Assembly (NCBI RefSeq): GCF_000384415.1
Contig: NZ_ARVU01000001.1
Span: 1,860,001-1,924,000 of the forward strand
Source of the DNA: Cycloclasticus pugetii PS-1
Lineage (GTDB): Bacteria > Pseudomonadota > Gammaproteobacteria > Methylococcales > Cycloclasticaceae
Reading direction: 5' to 3'
DNA length: 64,000 bases
Shown: piece after piece, positions 8,942 through 18,244 of the stretch
How positions within the stretch are numbered: the first letter of the stretch is position 1
How the letters are laid out: every line of letters starts with the position of its first letter
The notes under the pieces: model-generated
Told to the model about the DNA's origin: nothing
The model's input: only the letters and a program-made list of their open reading frames with translations
Databases searched by the model: none
Made by a program: the position numbers and the translations under genes

Positions 8942-11668
8942 ATGCGATTTTATACAACTTACGTTAGACTCAAGCAAAAAGGTTCAGCCATTATCTGCTC
9001 ATACAAACACTTTCTTTTAGCCCTAGTGCTTTTATTGATGGCAAGCCAGGCATTTGGTTTCAGTAACTCTCAGTGGGATTGTAAATTAGCGAATGATGGT
9101 CAAACCTGGGATTGTTCCGCGTCTACCAAACCGATTGAAAAAAATGCCAAAGTAGATAGTCCGCAACAACCCTCTAAGGATCAAACAACCGTTGCAGACA
9201 ACACGACTGATAAACCAGCGCCCCCCCCTGTTCCAAGGGTTCGAGTTGCTGGCCAACCAAAAGTCATACAAACAAACAAAAAAGCACCGACTCAGACTCA
9301 AGTCACAACATTAAAAAACACTGGCTCATGGGATTGCAAAACTGGTGAGAATGGAACTTGGGACTGCTCACAAACCAGCGCGCCTTCTACAATGGTAGCC
9401 ACCCTAGATAATAGACAGAGCATTGCCTTGTATGATGATAATGCAGGCCGGGTTAGAAATAATGCGCTGTTTCATCAAATGGTTAGGCAACTTAAAGTTG
9501 ACCCTTGGGACACTTGTGAAGTCACTACCGACTCACTTCGCGAAAGCAGAAACAGCATTCAGCAAAATCGTTTAAATTCTGAGGTAAACATACAATCAGA
9601 CTACGCCGAAGTCCTTGATAAAAGTAATGCCAAATTTAGCGGCGATGTCTTGGTTAATCGTGCTGATCAATCTATTACCGCCGACCAACTGACATATAAT
9701 AATCAACAAGAAAGCGCCTCTGCTTCAGGTGATGTTTTCTACCAAGAAAATGGTTTCGCCTTGCACAGTGACCAAGCTGAACTACAGCTTGCTAAGGATA
9801 CCGGGCAATTTAAAAACAACCAATTTATTCTTGAAACCACACACGCTCGCGGCAGCACCCAAACAACAACACTGGTTAACCGTAATATCACCCAGTCAAC
9901 AAACGTTACTTACACCACCTGCGCACCGAGTGTTAGTGACTGGGAGTTACAGGCAAGAACACTTGAGTTGAACAAGGAAACTGGTCGCGGAACTGGACGT
10001 GACGTATGGGTTGAAGTATTTGATATTCCATTGCTTTATACGCCTTACATTAGCTTCCCTATTGATGACCGACGTCAATCTGGGGTCTTGACACCGACCT
10101 TTGGAAGTTCTGACACAACAGGCGTTGATTTCTCTCTCCCTTACTATTGGAATATTGCGCCAAACTATGATGCAACTATTACTCCTCGCATCATGAGCAA
10201 CCGAGGGTTTATGCTCGGAGGCGAATTTCGCTACCTAACAGGTAGCAGTGAAGGACAGGTATCTGCTGAAATTCTAAGCGATACAGAGACGAGCGACTTA
10301 CGAGGTCAATTTTCATTACAAAACCAATCAACCATTACATCTCGTTTGAGCTCAGATATAGACTTAAACTACATCTCCGATGATGATTATTTTGAAGATT
10401 TTGGTAATAGCCTCATCAGCTCTAGTAACCGTTACCTAAAAAGCCAAGCCAGTTTAAATTACCGTGCCGATCACTGGAGCCTACTAACTAAAATAGATAA
10501 CTATGACTCTATTGATGAATCCCTCTCTAGCACCGCACGTCCTCATCGCCGTTTACCTCAGGTGCTGTTTAATTTACGTGAAACAGACGTATTTGGTATC
10601 GCTAAAGTCGATATGCGCAATGAGTTTGTTTACTTCGACCATAGTTCAGATGTTGATGCCAAACGTGTAGACCTTCACCCAGGCATTAGCGTTCCTTTAA
10701 GAAACGCCAGTGGCTTTTTAACCCCTAGACTAAGCCTAAGACATACCGAATATCGGCTGAGCGATCAAGCCAGCACCATTAACAGCGGTCAAAGTAGAAC
10801 GCTTCCAATACTCTCTGTAGACTCTGGATTGTTTTTTGAAAGAAACCTTAATTTTGCCAGTGGCATGATACAAACACTGGAACCACGCGTATATTATTTA
10901 TACGTTCCCCATGAAGACCAAGATGATATTCCATTGTTTGATACCTCTGAATATGACTTTAGCTTTAATCAATTATTTAGAGAAAACCGTTTCTCCGGCG
11001 CTGACAGAGTAGCCGACGCTAACCAGCTTACCTTAGCAGTCACTTCACGTTTTATTGAGTCTAATACGGGTAATGAACGCCTAAGAGCCAGTATTGGTTC
11101 CATTGTTTACTTTGACGACCTAGATGTACAACTTAAACCAACCAACAAGCCTATTACCGACGATACTTCAGACTTAGTAACAGAAGTTTCCGCAAAAATC
11201 ACAGATACATGGTCCGCTCGTTCAGCCTTGCAATACGACCCACATGCTGGCAAAACAGAAAAAGCAACTCTGGGTCTTCACTACCAAGATGGGGCAAATC
11301 GTTTATTTAACGCAACCTACCGTTCACGCTATGAAGGCACTACTGACTTCAGAGGAAACTCTAATGATATTGAACAAACCGACTTATCATTCAAATGGCC
11401 AATTAGCAAAGAATGGAGTACGGTTGGCCGCTGGAATTACTCACAAGAGCATAACCTAGCACTTGATACCTTCTTAGGGTTAGAGAAAGACACCTGTTGT
11501 TGGCGCTTAAGAGTCATCGCTAGGCGCTACGTTAACGACGCAATAGACGAAGAAGCTAAAGAAGGCATTTTCTTTCAATTTGAACTAAAAGGCCTTACCA
11601 GCTTTGGTGAAAAACTAGACTCTTTCCTTGAAGAAGGCATATTAGGCTACCAAATACCCGAGCAATAA
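8942..11668 (+). CDS. lptD: LPS-assembly protein LptD
   Basis: LptD is the outer-membrane beta-barrel that inserts lipopolysaccharide with LptE. I start at the ATG at 8942: a signal peptide follows (hydrophobic run ending QAFG near residue 39), whereas an in-frame TTG at 8885 would add an unlikely 19-residue leader. A jellyroll LptA-like domain spans roughly 190-320 and a barrel of some 570 residues completes the protein. Conserved cysteines for the inter-domain disulfides are visible (WDTCEV, TTCAPS, and the CC pair in KDTCCW). The N-terminus carries two extra W-D-C repeat units, described separately. surA follows. Confidence 0.93.
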   Translation: MRFYTTYVRLKQKGSAIICSYKHFLLALVLLLMASQAFGFSNSQWDCKLANDGQTWDCSASTKPIEKNAKVDSPQQPSKDQTTVADNTTDKPAPPPVPRVRVAGQPKVIQTNKKAPTQTQVTTLKNTGSWDCKTGENGTWDCSQTSAPSTMVATLDNRQSIALYDDNAGRVRNNALFHQMVRQLKVDPWDTCEVTTDSLRESRNSIQQNRLNSEVNIQSDYAEVLDKSNAKFSGDVLVNRADQSITADQLTYNNQQESASASGDVFYQENGFALHSDQAELQLAKDTGQFKNNQFILETTHARGSTQTTTLVNRNITQSTNVTYTTCAPSVSDWELQARTLELNKETGRGTGRDVWVEVFDIPLLYTPYISFPIDDRRQSGVLTPTFGSSDTTGVDFSLPYYWNIAPNYDATITPRIMSNRGFMLGGEFRYLTGSSEGQVSAEILSDTETSDLRGQFSLQNQSTITSRLSSDIDLNYISDDDYFEDFGNSLISSSNRYLKSQASLNYRADHWSLLTKIDNYDSIDESLSSTARPHRRLPQVLFNLRETDVFGIAKVDMRNEFVYFDHSSDVDAKRVDLHPGISVPLRNASGFLTPRLSLRHTEYRLSDQASTINSGQSRTLPILSVDSGLFFERNLNFASGMIQTLEPRVYYLYVPHEDQDDIPLFDTSEYDFSFNQLFRENRFSGADRVADANQLTLAVTSRFIESNTGNERLRASIGSIVYFDDLDVQLKPTNKPITDDTSDLVTEVSAKITDTWSARSALQYDPHAGKTEKATLGLHYQDGANRLFNATYRSRYEGTTDFRGNSNDIEQTDLSFKWPISKEWSTVGRWNYSQEHNLALDTFLGLEKDTCCWRLRVIARRYVNDAIDEEAKEGIFFQFELKGLTSFGEKLDSFLEEGILGYQIPEQ
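9071..9376 (+). repeat. Twin W-D-C repeat region in the LptD N-terminus
   Basis: Two copies of a short module, WDCKLANDGQTWDCS and WDCKTGENGTWDCS, lie downstream of the signal peptide, separated by some 80 residues rich in Pro, Lys, Gln and Thr. They add four cysteines ahead of the conserved first LptD cysteine (WDTCEV). Each unit could form a small disulfide-closed loop or disturb or assist the LptD disulfide relay. Confidence 0.7.
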
Positions 11669-11693
11669 CGTTCAGAAAAATCACTCTCAACAG

Positions 11694-11746
11694 TAAATAG
11701 AAGGTTACATAATAGCAATCCAAATGTTATTTTAACCTTCTATTTA
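11694..11746. repeat. Long inverted repeat between lptD and surA
   Basis: TAAATAGAAGGTTA (11694-11707) pairs perfectly over 14 bases with TAACCTTCTATTTA (11733-11746) around a 25-base loop. It fills most of the lptD-surA gap. The 3' side runs into AAGCCCCTTTTAACTTG, a weak T-stretch, so it may be a partial terminator, an mRNA stabiliser, or a processing site. Confidence 0.6.
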
Positions 11747-11776
11747 AGCCCCTTTTAACTTGTGAATCTTTCCATC

Positions 11777-13075
11777 ATGAATAATCTTAATCGCGCTCTC
11801 TTTATTAATGCAATCGTGCTATGTAGCTTCCTTTCGCCTGCTGTCTTCGCACAAGAGTCTATGAACCGCATTGTCGCCATTGTTGATAAAGGCGTTATTT
11901 TAAAAAGCCAATTAGACGAGCAAGTTAAACAAACCTACCAACGCCTACCCGCTGAACAACGTGCCTCAATATCAAGAGACGATATTGAAAAACGCGTATT
12001 AGACCGTATGGTACAAACCGAACTACAACTACAAATTGCTAGACGAAGTGCAATGAAAATCTCTGACGCGGAAATCGAAGACTCCATGCAACGTATCGCA
12101 GCCGCCAATAAACTTTCAACAGAAGAATTTTTAGACGTTCTACAAAAAGATGGCGTTACGCTGAAGTCTTTTAAGAACTCAATTAGAGATCAGATGTTAG
12201 TCAGACGTGTACAAGCAAGTTATGTACATCATGAAGTTAAAGTTTCAGACCAAGAAGTCGCCAGTTTTCTAAACTACCTAGAACAAAGCGAAGGAGACCA
12301 GTCTACAGAGTATCATTTAGGACATATCCTCATTGCTACGCCTGAAAACGCATCACCACAACAAATAACAACCGCTCGTAACAAGGCAGAAAAAATTATT
12401 ACTAGCCTTAAACAAGGAAAGAAATTCTCTACGCTGTCCATTGCAAATTCAGACGCCAGCAATGCATTGGATGGTGGTGACCTTGGGTGGATGAAATTAG
12501 CGCAAATGCCGTCATTATTAACGCCCTTCGTTGAGAAAATGCAAGTCAATGAGTTTTCAGACCCTATTGAAAGCCCTAGTGGGTTCCATATTATTAAACT
12601 GTTTGGGACACGTGGCCAACAAAAGGTAATGATTACTAAAACACATGTTCGTCATATTCTTATTAAAATTAATGCATTGATTACCGATCAAATTGCGCAG
12701 GACCGATTGCTTAATCTTAAACAGCGTATTGAAAACGGCGAAGACTTTGCTGCATTAGCAAGAACAAACTCCGAAGATAGAGGGTCAGCCATTAATGGCG
12801 GCGACTTAAATTGGGTGCAACCCGGTGCTCTGGTGCCTGCTTTTGAAGCCGCCATGAACACACTCGAGATCAATGAAATTAGCCAACCTGTACAAACCCA
12901 ATTCGGCTGGCACTTAATTCAAGTGTTAGGTCGCGAGGAACAAGATAACACCCAACTGATGCGCGAAGCTCAAGCACGCTCTCAACTTCAAAAACGTAAA
13001 GCAGATGCTGCGATTGAGTCGTGGTTAACTAAGTTAAGGGATGATGCTTACATTGAATATCGCTTGGATAACTAA
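11777..13075 (+). CDS. surA: Periplasmic chaperone and peptidyl-prolyl isomerase SurA
   Basis: SurA escorts outer-membrane proteins, LptD among them, across the periplasm. The order is signal peptide (ending VFAQ), N-terminal chaperone domain (about 30-165), two parvulin domains (starting near TEYHLGHILIA and KTHVRHILIKI), and a C-terminal helix. The GGDLGWM and GGDLNWV repeats mark the two PpiC units. I prefer the ATG at 11777 over a GTG at 11762 because it gives a standard signal peptide; neither has a strong ribosome-binding site. pdxA follows after 30 bases. Confidence 0.94.
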   Translation: MNNLNRALFINAIVLCSFLSPAVFAQESMNRIVAIVDKGVILKSQLDEQVKQTYQRLPAEQRASISRDDIEKRVLDRMVQTELQLQIARRSAMKISDAEIEDSMQRIAAANKLSTEEFLDVLQKDGVTLKSFKNSIRDQMLVRRVQASYVHHEVKVSDQEVASFLNYLEQSEGDQSTEYHLGHILIATPENASPQQITTARNKAEKIITSLKQGKKFSTLSIANSDASNALDGGDLGWMKLAQMPSLLTPFVEKMQVNEFSDPIESPSGFHIIKLFGTRGQQKVMITKTHVRHILIKINALITDQIAQDRLLNLKQRIENGEDFAALARTNSEDRGSAINGGDLNWVQPGALVPAFEAAMNTLEINEISQPVQTQFGWHLIQVLGREEQDNTQLMREAQARSQLQKRKADAAIESWLTKLRDDAYIEYRLDN

Positions 13076-13105
13076 TTATCTTTTTTATCCAGTGATCATG
13101 TAATC

Positions 13106-14104
13106 ATGCCATTACCTCGAATTGTTATTACACCTGGCGAACCTGCCGGTATTGGGCCTGATATTTGTCTGCAAATCTGCCAGAAACCATGGCCCTGCGA
13201 GCTTATTTTTGTCGCTGACCCTAACCTGTTAGCCCGTAGAGCTACTGAACTAAACCTTTCCATCGACATTCAACAAGCAGACCTAAGGCAAGCCTCTAGC
13301 GCCCATAAACCCGGCACTATGAACGTGTTTCCAATTAAACTCGCTAAGCAAGAAATTAGTGGGCTCTTGGATGTCAGCAATGCCGCGTATATCGTTGAAA
13401 CGCTCAAAGCCGCCGCTCAACTTTGTCTCGACAATCAATGCCAAGCACTCGTTACTGGGCCTGTCCAAAAGAGTGTTATTAATGATGCTCATATACCCTT
13501 TTCTGGCCACACTGAGTTTTTAGCTGATTATTGCGGCAGCTACCCAGTAATGATGCTAGCAACCAAAACCTTACGAGTTGCTCTTGCAACAACGCACCTT
13601 CCACTAAGCAATGTTAGCGCAGCCATTACCCCTACTTTACTGGAAAAAACGATTACAATTTTAAACCATGATCTTCAACGGCAATTTGCCATCGCCAACC
13701 CGCGAATCGCCGTCTGTGGGCTCAACCCCCATGCAGGTGAAAATGGTCACTTGGGCAATGAAGAAATTGACACCATTATTCCTTCACTTGAAAAATTACG
13801 CCTAAATAATATCTGCCTGACTGGCCCCCTGCCGGCTGACACCGCGTTTACACGACCCGTGCTTGAAAAACATGATGTGGTGTTAGCAATGTACCATGAC
13901 CAAGGCTTACCAACCCTTAAGTTCTCTGGCTTTGGCGACGCTGTTAATATCACCTTAGGTCTACCAATTATTCGCACATCTGTTGATCACGGCACAGCTC
14001 TTGATTTAGCCGCTACAGGAAAGGCCAGCGCAAGCAGTTTAGCATCTGCTTTAGACACTGCCATACAACTCGCACAAAGGTCAACCCTTGAACAAACAAC
14101 ATAA
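13106..14104 (+). CDS. pdxA: 4-hydroxythreonine-4-phosphate dehydrogenase PdxA
   Basis: PdxA oxidises 4-phosphohydroxy-L-threonine in the DXP-dependent pyridoxal phosphate pathway. Recognisable motifs are ITPGEPAGIGPD at the start, the metal-site region SGHTEFLADYCG near 131, GLNPHAGENGHLG near 203, and MYHDQGLPTLKF near 260. Length 332 is typical. Its 3' end overlaps the rsmA start by 17 bases, so the two are translationally linked, as in surA-pdxA-rsmA operons elsewhere. Confidence 0.95.
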   Translation: MPLPRIVITPGEPAGIGPDICLQICQKPWPCELIFVADPNLLARRATELNLSIDIQQADLRQASSAHKPGTMNVFPIKLAKQEISGLLDVSNAAYIVETLKAAAQLCLDNQCQALVTGPVQKSVINDAHIPFSGHTEFLADYCGSYPVMMLATKTLRVALATTHLPLSNVSAAITPTLLEKTITILNHDLQRQFAIANPRIAVCGLNPHAGENGHLGNEEIDTIIPSLEKLRLNNICLTGPLPADTAFTRPVLEKHDVVLAMYHDQGLPTLKFSGFGDAVNITLGLPIIRTSVDHGTALDLAATGKASASSLASALDTAIQLAQRSTLEQTT

Positions 14105-14873
14105 AGCTCGTAAACGCTTCGGCCAGAATTTTCTACAAGATAGCCAAATTATTCACCAGATAATCATGGCCATAGACCCTATCGCCACTGAACACCTTGT
14201 TGAAATTGGGCCAGGGCAAGGCGCTATTACAGAACCACTCCTTGATGCTCAATGTGAGCTTGATGTTGTAGAGTTGGATAGAGATTTAGTAGAGCAACTA
14301 ACTAGCCGCTTTTCTCATATCGACCGCTTTACCCTTCACAGTGCAGATGCCTTAACCTTTGATTTTTCTGCTTTAGACCATGGCCAGCCATTGAGAGTTA
14401 TTGGTAATTTACCTTACAATATTTCAACGCCCTTATTGTTCCATCTATTAACCCAAGCCTCGCATATCAAAGATATGCATTTTATGTTGCAAAAGGAAAT
14501 TGTTAATCGGCTTCAAGCACAGCCTGGCAGCAAGCAATTTGGTCGCCTAAGTATCATGGTACAACTTCATTGTCAGGTTGAAGCACTATTTGATGTCGAA
14601 CCAGAATGTTTTCACCCACAACCTAAAGTCATGTCGAGTATCGTCCGTATTACTCCTTACCGCCAACAAAAATACCTGATTGATGATATGCAGCTATTTG
14701 AAACCATAGTAAAGGCCGCCTTTTCTCAGCGTCGTAAAACCATTAAGAACACATTAAAAAATATTTGTGATGACAACGCACTTGACGCCGCTAACATCGC
14801 CCCTAGTCTTCGTGCAGAAGCCCTGACAATTGATGACTTCGTTAACCTTAGCAATCAACTCAGTCGTGCTTAA
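14088..14873 (+). CDS. rsmA: 16S rRNA (adenine1518-N6/adenine1519-N6)-dimethyltransferase RsmA (KsgA)
   Basis: RsmA dimethylates two adjacent adenines near the 3' end of 16S rRNA. The N-terminus carries ARKRFGQNFLQD, followed by the SAM-binding VEIGPGQGAITEPL and the catalytic NLPYNIS near residue 107. The start is a TTG inside pdxA: it reproduces the family N-terminus and there is no ATG before the conserved block. Length 261 fits. The apaG-apaH pair that often follows is absent; a convergent membrane gene lies here instead. Confidence 0.94.
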   Translation: MNKQHKARKRFGQNFLQDSQIIHQIIMAIDPIATEHLVEIGPGQGAITEPLLDAQCELDVVELDRDLVEQLTSRFSHIDRFTLHSADALTFDFSALDHGQPLRVIGNLPYNISTPLLFHLLTQASHIKDMHFMLQKEIVNRLQAQPGSKQFGRLSIMVQLHCQVEALFDVEPECFHPQPKVMSSIVRITPYRQQKYLIDDMQLFETIVKAAFSQRRKTIKNTLKNICDDNALDAANIAPSLRAEALTIDDFVNLSNQLSRA

Positions 14874-14879
14874 GTTAAA

Positions 14880-15422
14880 TTACTGAGCAACCAACGCTGC
14901 TTCAACAGGATATATCAGCTGTATTACGTGGTAGGACAAGTACAAGTAACAAAACGTTAATAATAAACTCACACCCAAACTCTTTTGTATTGTTTGTCGA
15001 ATAATATTTGCCAGCACAGCAAAGCTCCAACAAACAATTAGAAAGACGACCAAACCCAGCACGCCGGTTGAGCCTTCACTGCCAGTCATACCACCCATCA
15101 AAAAAACAAATGGAGCACTGATTACGGTAATTAAAGCACCGCTTCCGTAAATCGCTGTTACTGATTGATTAAAACGATTCTTGAGTGCAAAGAAACTCAA
15201 TAATATATAGACGAATAAGCCCAACAATATGGTCTCAATGAAGGATTGAACAACTGCCTCACCGAATGCCATAGAACTTGAAAGCAGTAAACTACCTGAT
15301 AGAAAATAAATAAAAAATACGGCTTTCAATAATATTGTAGAGTCCGGCACATCTTGCGGCCCTTTCTTGATGAGACAAAGATCAACAAATAGCCGTAACA
15401 CTGTTTTAAAATCATTATTCAT
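14880..15422 (-). CDS. Polytopic membrane protein, possibly Yip1-like
   Basis: I do not recognise this gene with certainty. The product has five strongly hydrophobic segments (starting near residues 24, 58, 90, 117 and 146 of the 180-residue form) and a short cytosolic-looking N-terminus. The layout resembles small bacterial Yip1/DUF-type membrane proteins. I prefer the ATG at 15422 because an upstream ATG at 15443 adds only a short polar stretch; neither has a clear ribosome-binding site. It converges with rsmA (6-base gap) and diverges from the DUF465 gene. Confidence 0.6.
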   Translation of the reverse strand: MNNDFKTVLRLFVDLCLIKKGPQDVPDSTILLKAVFFIYFLSGSLLLSSSMAFGEAVVQSFIETILLGLFVYILLSFFALKNRFNQSVTAIYGSGALITVISAPFVFLMGGMTGSEGSTGVLGLVVFLIVCWSFAVLANIIRQTIQKSLGVSLLLTFCYLYLSYHVIQLIYPVEAALVAQ

Positions 15423-15477
15423 GCCGCAAGTATGCTGTACCATAGGCGTTTATTCAATGCGCTTTGTGTAAATCGAA

Positions 15478-15684
15478 ATGATATTAAGTGAAAATGATCA
15501 AATAGAGCTCAGGATTATTGAACTCAACCAAGAACATCAAGATTTACACTATATCATCGACCATTTAAGTGAAGAAATTCAGCCTGATCAACTGAGAATT
15601 CGTCGATTAAAAAAAAGGCGACTATTTATAAAAGATCAAATCGTACACTTGAAAAGCACCTTAATCCCCGACATTGATGCCTAA
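15478..15684 (+). CDS. DUF465 family protein (YdcH-like)
   Basis: This 68-residue, highly charged protein is predicted to be an alpha-helical hairpin. It shows the DUF465 core: LNQEHQDLHYIIDHL in the first helix and LRIRRLKKRRLFIKDQI in the second, ending LIPDI. The family function is not established. Its stop overlaps the ATG of the following kinase-like gene by one base (TAATG), so both are probably made from one message. Confidence 0.8.
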   Translation: MILSENDQIELRIIELNQEHQDLHYIIDHLSEEIQPDQLRIRRLKKRRLFIKDQIVHLKSTLIPDIDA

Positions 15685-16355
15685 TGGAAAAAATTAGTTA
15701 CGAACAATACCTACAACTGATTGACGGTGCGCAGGTAATAGAAAAAGATGGCGCCGGTATAAAAGTACTGGATACTCAGCAAGGTGAAATCATTAAATTA
15801 TTTCGCCGAAAACGATTCTTTTCGACTGCTCTTTTAAAACCTTACGCAGTTCGCTTTGTAGACAACGCACAACAGCTTGACACCCTTGGTATTCCAACGG
15901 TTAAAATTAATCGACTACTTTGGTGTCACAGCATTAAGCGTCATCTCGTTGTTTACCAACGCTTAGACGGCTTATTACTGCGCGATGTCTTAAGCGATAG
16001 CACACTCAATAGCGATGCCCTCTTTCGACAATTTGGAAGCTTTATTGCCAAGCTACACAATAAAGGAGTTTATTTCCGCTCTGCCCATTTAAAAAACATT
16101 CTTGTTTGTCCTCATGGGGACTTTGCACTGATTGATATTTCAGATATGCAAATCAAGAAAAAAGCCCTCAAGTTAGCGTTACGCATACGGAATTTTCAAC
16201 ACATACTTCGTTATCAGGCAGATAAAGACTTACTCAAAAAACACACTGAAGCCTTTCTTTCAGCTTACCTTGAGGCCAGCCCGTTAAACAAAACCGATGC
16301 AGCAGCTCTAAACCGTGGCTTACAGTCTAATTTGAGTAATACATCAGCGACGTAA
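15684..16355 (+). CDS. Kinase-fold protein of the 'toluene tolerance'/LPS kinase group
   Basis: The 223-residue product resembles the small cytoplasmic kinase-like proteins linked to LPS core genes in Pseudomonas (sometimes labelled toluene tolerance protein). A beta-rich N-lobe with IKLFRRKRFFS near 37 precedes the alpha-lobe. The usual catalytic H-x-D is replaced: the loop reads FRSAHLKNILV near 130, though the N and the following LIDISDM (metal-binding position) are kept. Activity is therefore uncertain. It is coupled to the DUF465 gene and converges with the carbamoyltransferase. Confidence 0.68.
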   Translation: MEKISYEQYLQLIDGAQVIEKDGAGIKVLDTQQGEIIKLFRRKRFFSTALLKPYAVRFVDNAQQLDTLGIPTVKINRLLWCHSIKRHLVVYQRLDGLLLRDVLSDSTLNSDALFRQFGSFIAKLHNKGVYFRSAHLKNILVCPHGDFALIDISDMQIKKKALKLALRIRNFQHILRYQADKDLLKKHTEAFLSAYLEASPLNKTDAAALNRGLQSNLSNTSAT

Positions 16356-16380
16356 ACAAAGTACTGCAAGAACACATCAC

Positions 16381-18114
16381 CTAGTCGACGTTATGTTTTC
16401 TCACTAAAATATCTTCCATCACTAAATATTCCAAGTCAGACCCATAAAACATATTTAGGGCATCGGTTGGTGAACACACCATCGGTTCTCCACGACGGTT
16501 TAGCGAGGTGTTTAACACGACCCCATTGCCGGTGAGCTTTTCAACTTCGCTAATCAGCGAATAATAACGAGGGTTAGTTTTTTCAGTGACAACTTGTGCC
16601 CGTGCTGTTCCATCTTCATGCACTACTTCCGGAATACGTTCTTTCCAACTTTCTGCCACATCAAAGGTAAACGTCATATAAGGGCTTGGGTGATCGGTTT
16701 GCAATATATCCTCAGCCACTGTATCTAAAATACTTGGGCAAAAAGGTCGCCAACGTTCGCGGTATTTGATCTGTGCATTAATTCTATCTGCCACACCTTT
16801 ACTACTGGGGTTACCAATAATACTTCTATTGCCTAACGCACGAGGACCAAACTCCATACGGCCTTGGAACCATGAAATAGGGTTACCCTCAGCCAACAAC
16901 TTAGCTGTGTATTGCGTCGTATTTTCCAACACTTCATACTTTGGTTTATTCGGGTGATCTAAACAGGCCTGAATACACTCTTCATTGGTGTACTTTGGCC
17001 CAAGGTAGACATGTTCCATTTTTTCAATCTCGTCACCTAATTCTTGAGCCGCATAACTCGCCGCACCAATCGCTGTTCCTGCATCACTTGCAGCAGGTTG
17101 TACAAACAGTTCATTAACATCAGGTCGAGCAATAATGCGCTGGTTCAATTTAACATTAAGAGCAACTCCACCGGCGTAACATAACTTGCCAGTTTCTTTT
17201 AAGGTGTCGCCTAGATAGGTATCAATTAGGCCCAGCGCTACTTTTTCAAGCAAGGCTTGAATGCTTGCAGCATAATCAATATACGGATCATCAATCTCAT
17301 CACCTTCACGCTTTGGCCCCAGCCACTCAATCAACTTTGGACTAAAGAAATAGCCTTTGCCATTTTCTTTATAACGACGTAAGCCCAAGCAATTAACCAA
17401 CTTAGTATTCACTCGAAAATCCTTACCATCGGTTTCAATTAAACGTGAAAAATCAAACCGGGAAGGGTCGCCATAGGGTGCCATCCCCATTACTTTAAAC
17501 TCGCCATCAAGCATTTCAAAACCGAGAAATTCGGTAATTGCGCCATAAACACCGCCCAGTGAATCAGGATCATAAAATTCTTTTATTTTATGAATTTTTC
17601 CATGTTCACCGTAACCGAAAAAGGTGGTTGCGTATTCACCTTTTCCATCAATTCCAAGAATAGCCGTTTTTTCTTTAAAACCACTTAAGTGATACGCACT
17701 ACTCGCGTGCGCTAAATGATGTTCAACTGGAACATACTTAACACGCTGAGAGCCAATGCCAAGGTCATCGAGCATTTTCATAACACTATTGAAGTTACGC
17801 TCATATCGACGGTTACCATTAAACAATGCCATCAGCGCACGATCCGGCGCATACCAATGCCGTTTTGCATAATGCCATCTCGCTGGACTAGATAAGCCTA
17901 TTTTCGCGTACGGAAACGCCACTACGTCGACATCGCTTGGTTTAATACCCGCGTACTCTAGACAGAACTTGGTAGATTCGTAGGGAAACTGACCTTTTGC
18001 GTGTTTATCTCGTAAAAAGCGCTCTTCTTCAACCGCCGCAACTAATTTCCCATCAATGTATAACGCTGCTGATGCGTCATGACTAACTGCACCCGACAAA
18101 CCTAAAACTATCAT
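16381..18114 (-). CDS. Carbamoyltransferase of the NodU/CmcH family, probably LPS core (WapO-like)
   Basis: The family transfers a carbamoyl group from carbamoyl phosphate to a sugar hydroxyl. The 577-residue protein has the N-terminal ASKHA-type domain (GLSGAVSHDASAAL at the start, VEEERFLRDKHAKG near 33, metal-site HHLAHASSAY near 137) and the C-terminal YrdC-like part (GRMEFGPRALGNRSIIG near 420). In Pseudomonas aeruginosa an equivalent gene in the same core cluster (wapO) carbamoylates heptose. The location among waa genes supports that role here. A 130-base gap separates it from the upstream kinase gene, so it may have its own promoter. Confidence 0.8.
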   Translation of the reverse strand: MIVLGLSGAVSHDASAALYIDGKLVAAVEEERFLRDKHAKGQFPYESTKFCLEYAGIKPSDVDVVAFPYAKIGLSSPARWHYAKRHWYAPDRALMALFNGNRRYERNFNSVMKMLDDLGIGSQRVKYVPVEHHLAHASSAYHLSGFKEKTAILGIDGKGEYATTFFGYGEHGKIHKIKEFYDPDSLGGVYGAITEFLGFEMLDGEFKVMGMAPYGDPSRFDFSRLIETDGKDFRVNTKLVNCLGLRRYKENGKGYFFSPKLIEWLGPKREGDEIDDPYIDYAASIQALLEKVALGLIDTYLGDTLKETGKLCYAGGVALNVKLNQRIIARPDVNELFVQPAASDAGTAIGAASYAAQELGDEIEKMEHVYLGPKYTNEECIQACLDHPNKPKYEVLENTTQYTAKLLAEGNPISWFQGRMEFGPRALGNRSIIGNPSSKGVADRINAQIKYRERWRPFCPSILDTVAEDILQTDHPSPYMTFTFDVAESWKERIPEVVHEDGTARAQVVTEKTNPRYYSLISEVEKLTGNGVVLNTSLNRRGEPMVCSPTDALNMFYGSDLEYLVMEDILVRKHNVD

Positions 18115-18244
18115 AAATAATCCGTTTTCAATTCCTGTTATTTCACCTAGCTTGGTGATTCTTTTTGCAGCATTTTACAGGATCCAAGGTTCTTGCTGTT
18201 TATAATTTCAACCCGCAAGACAGCCTTTTCAGCGCCCATTAAAT

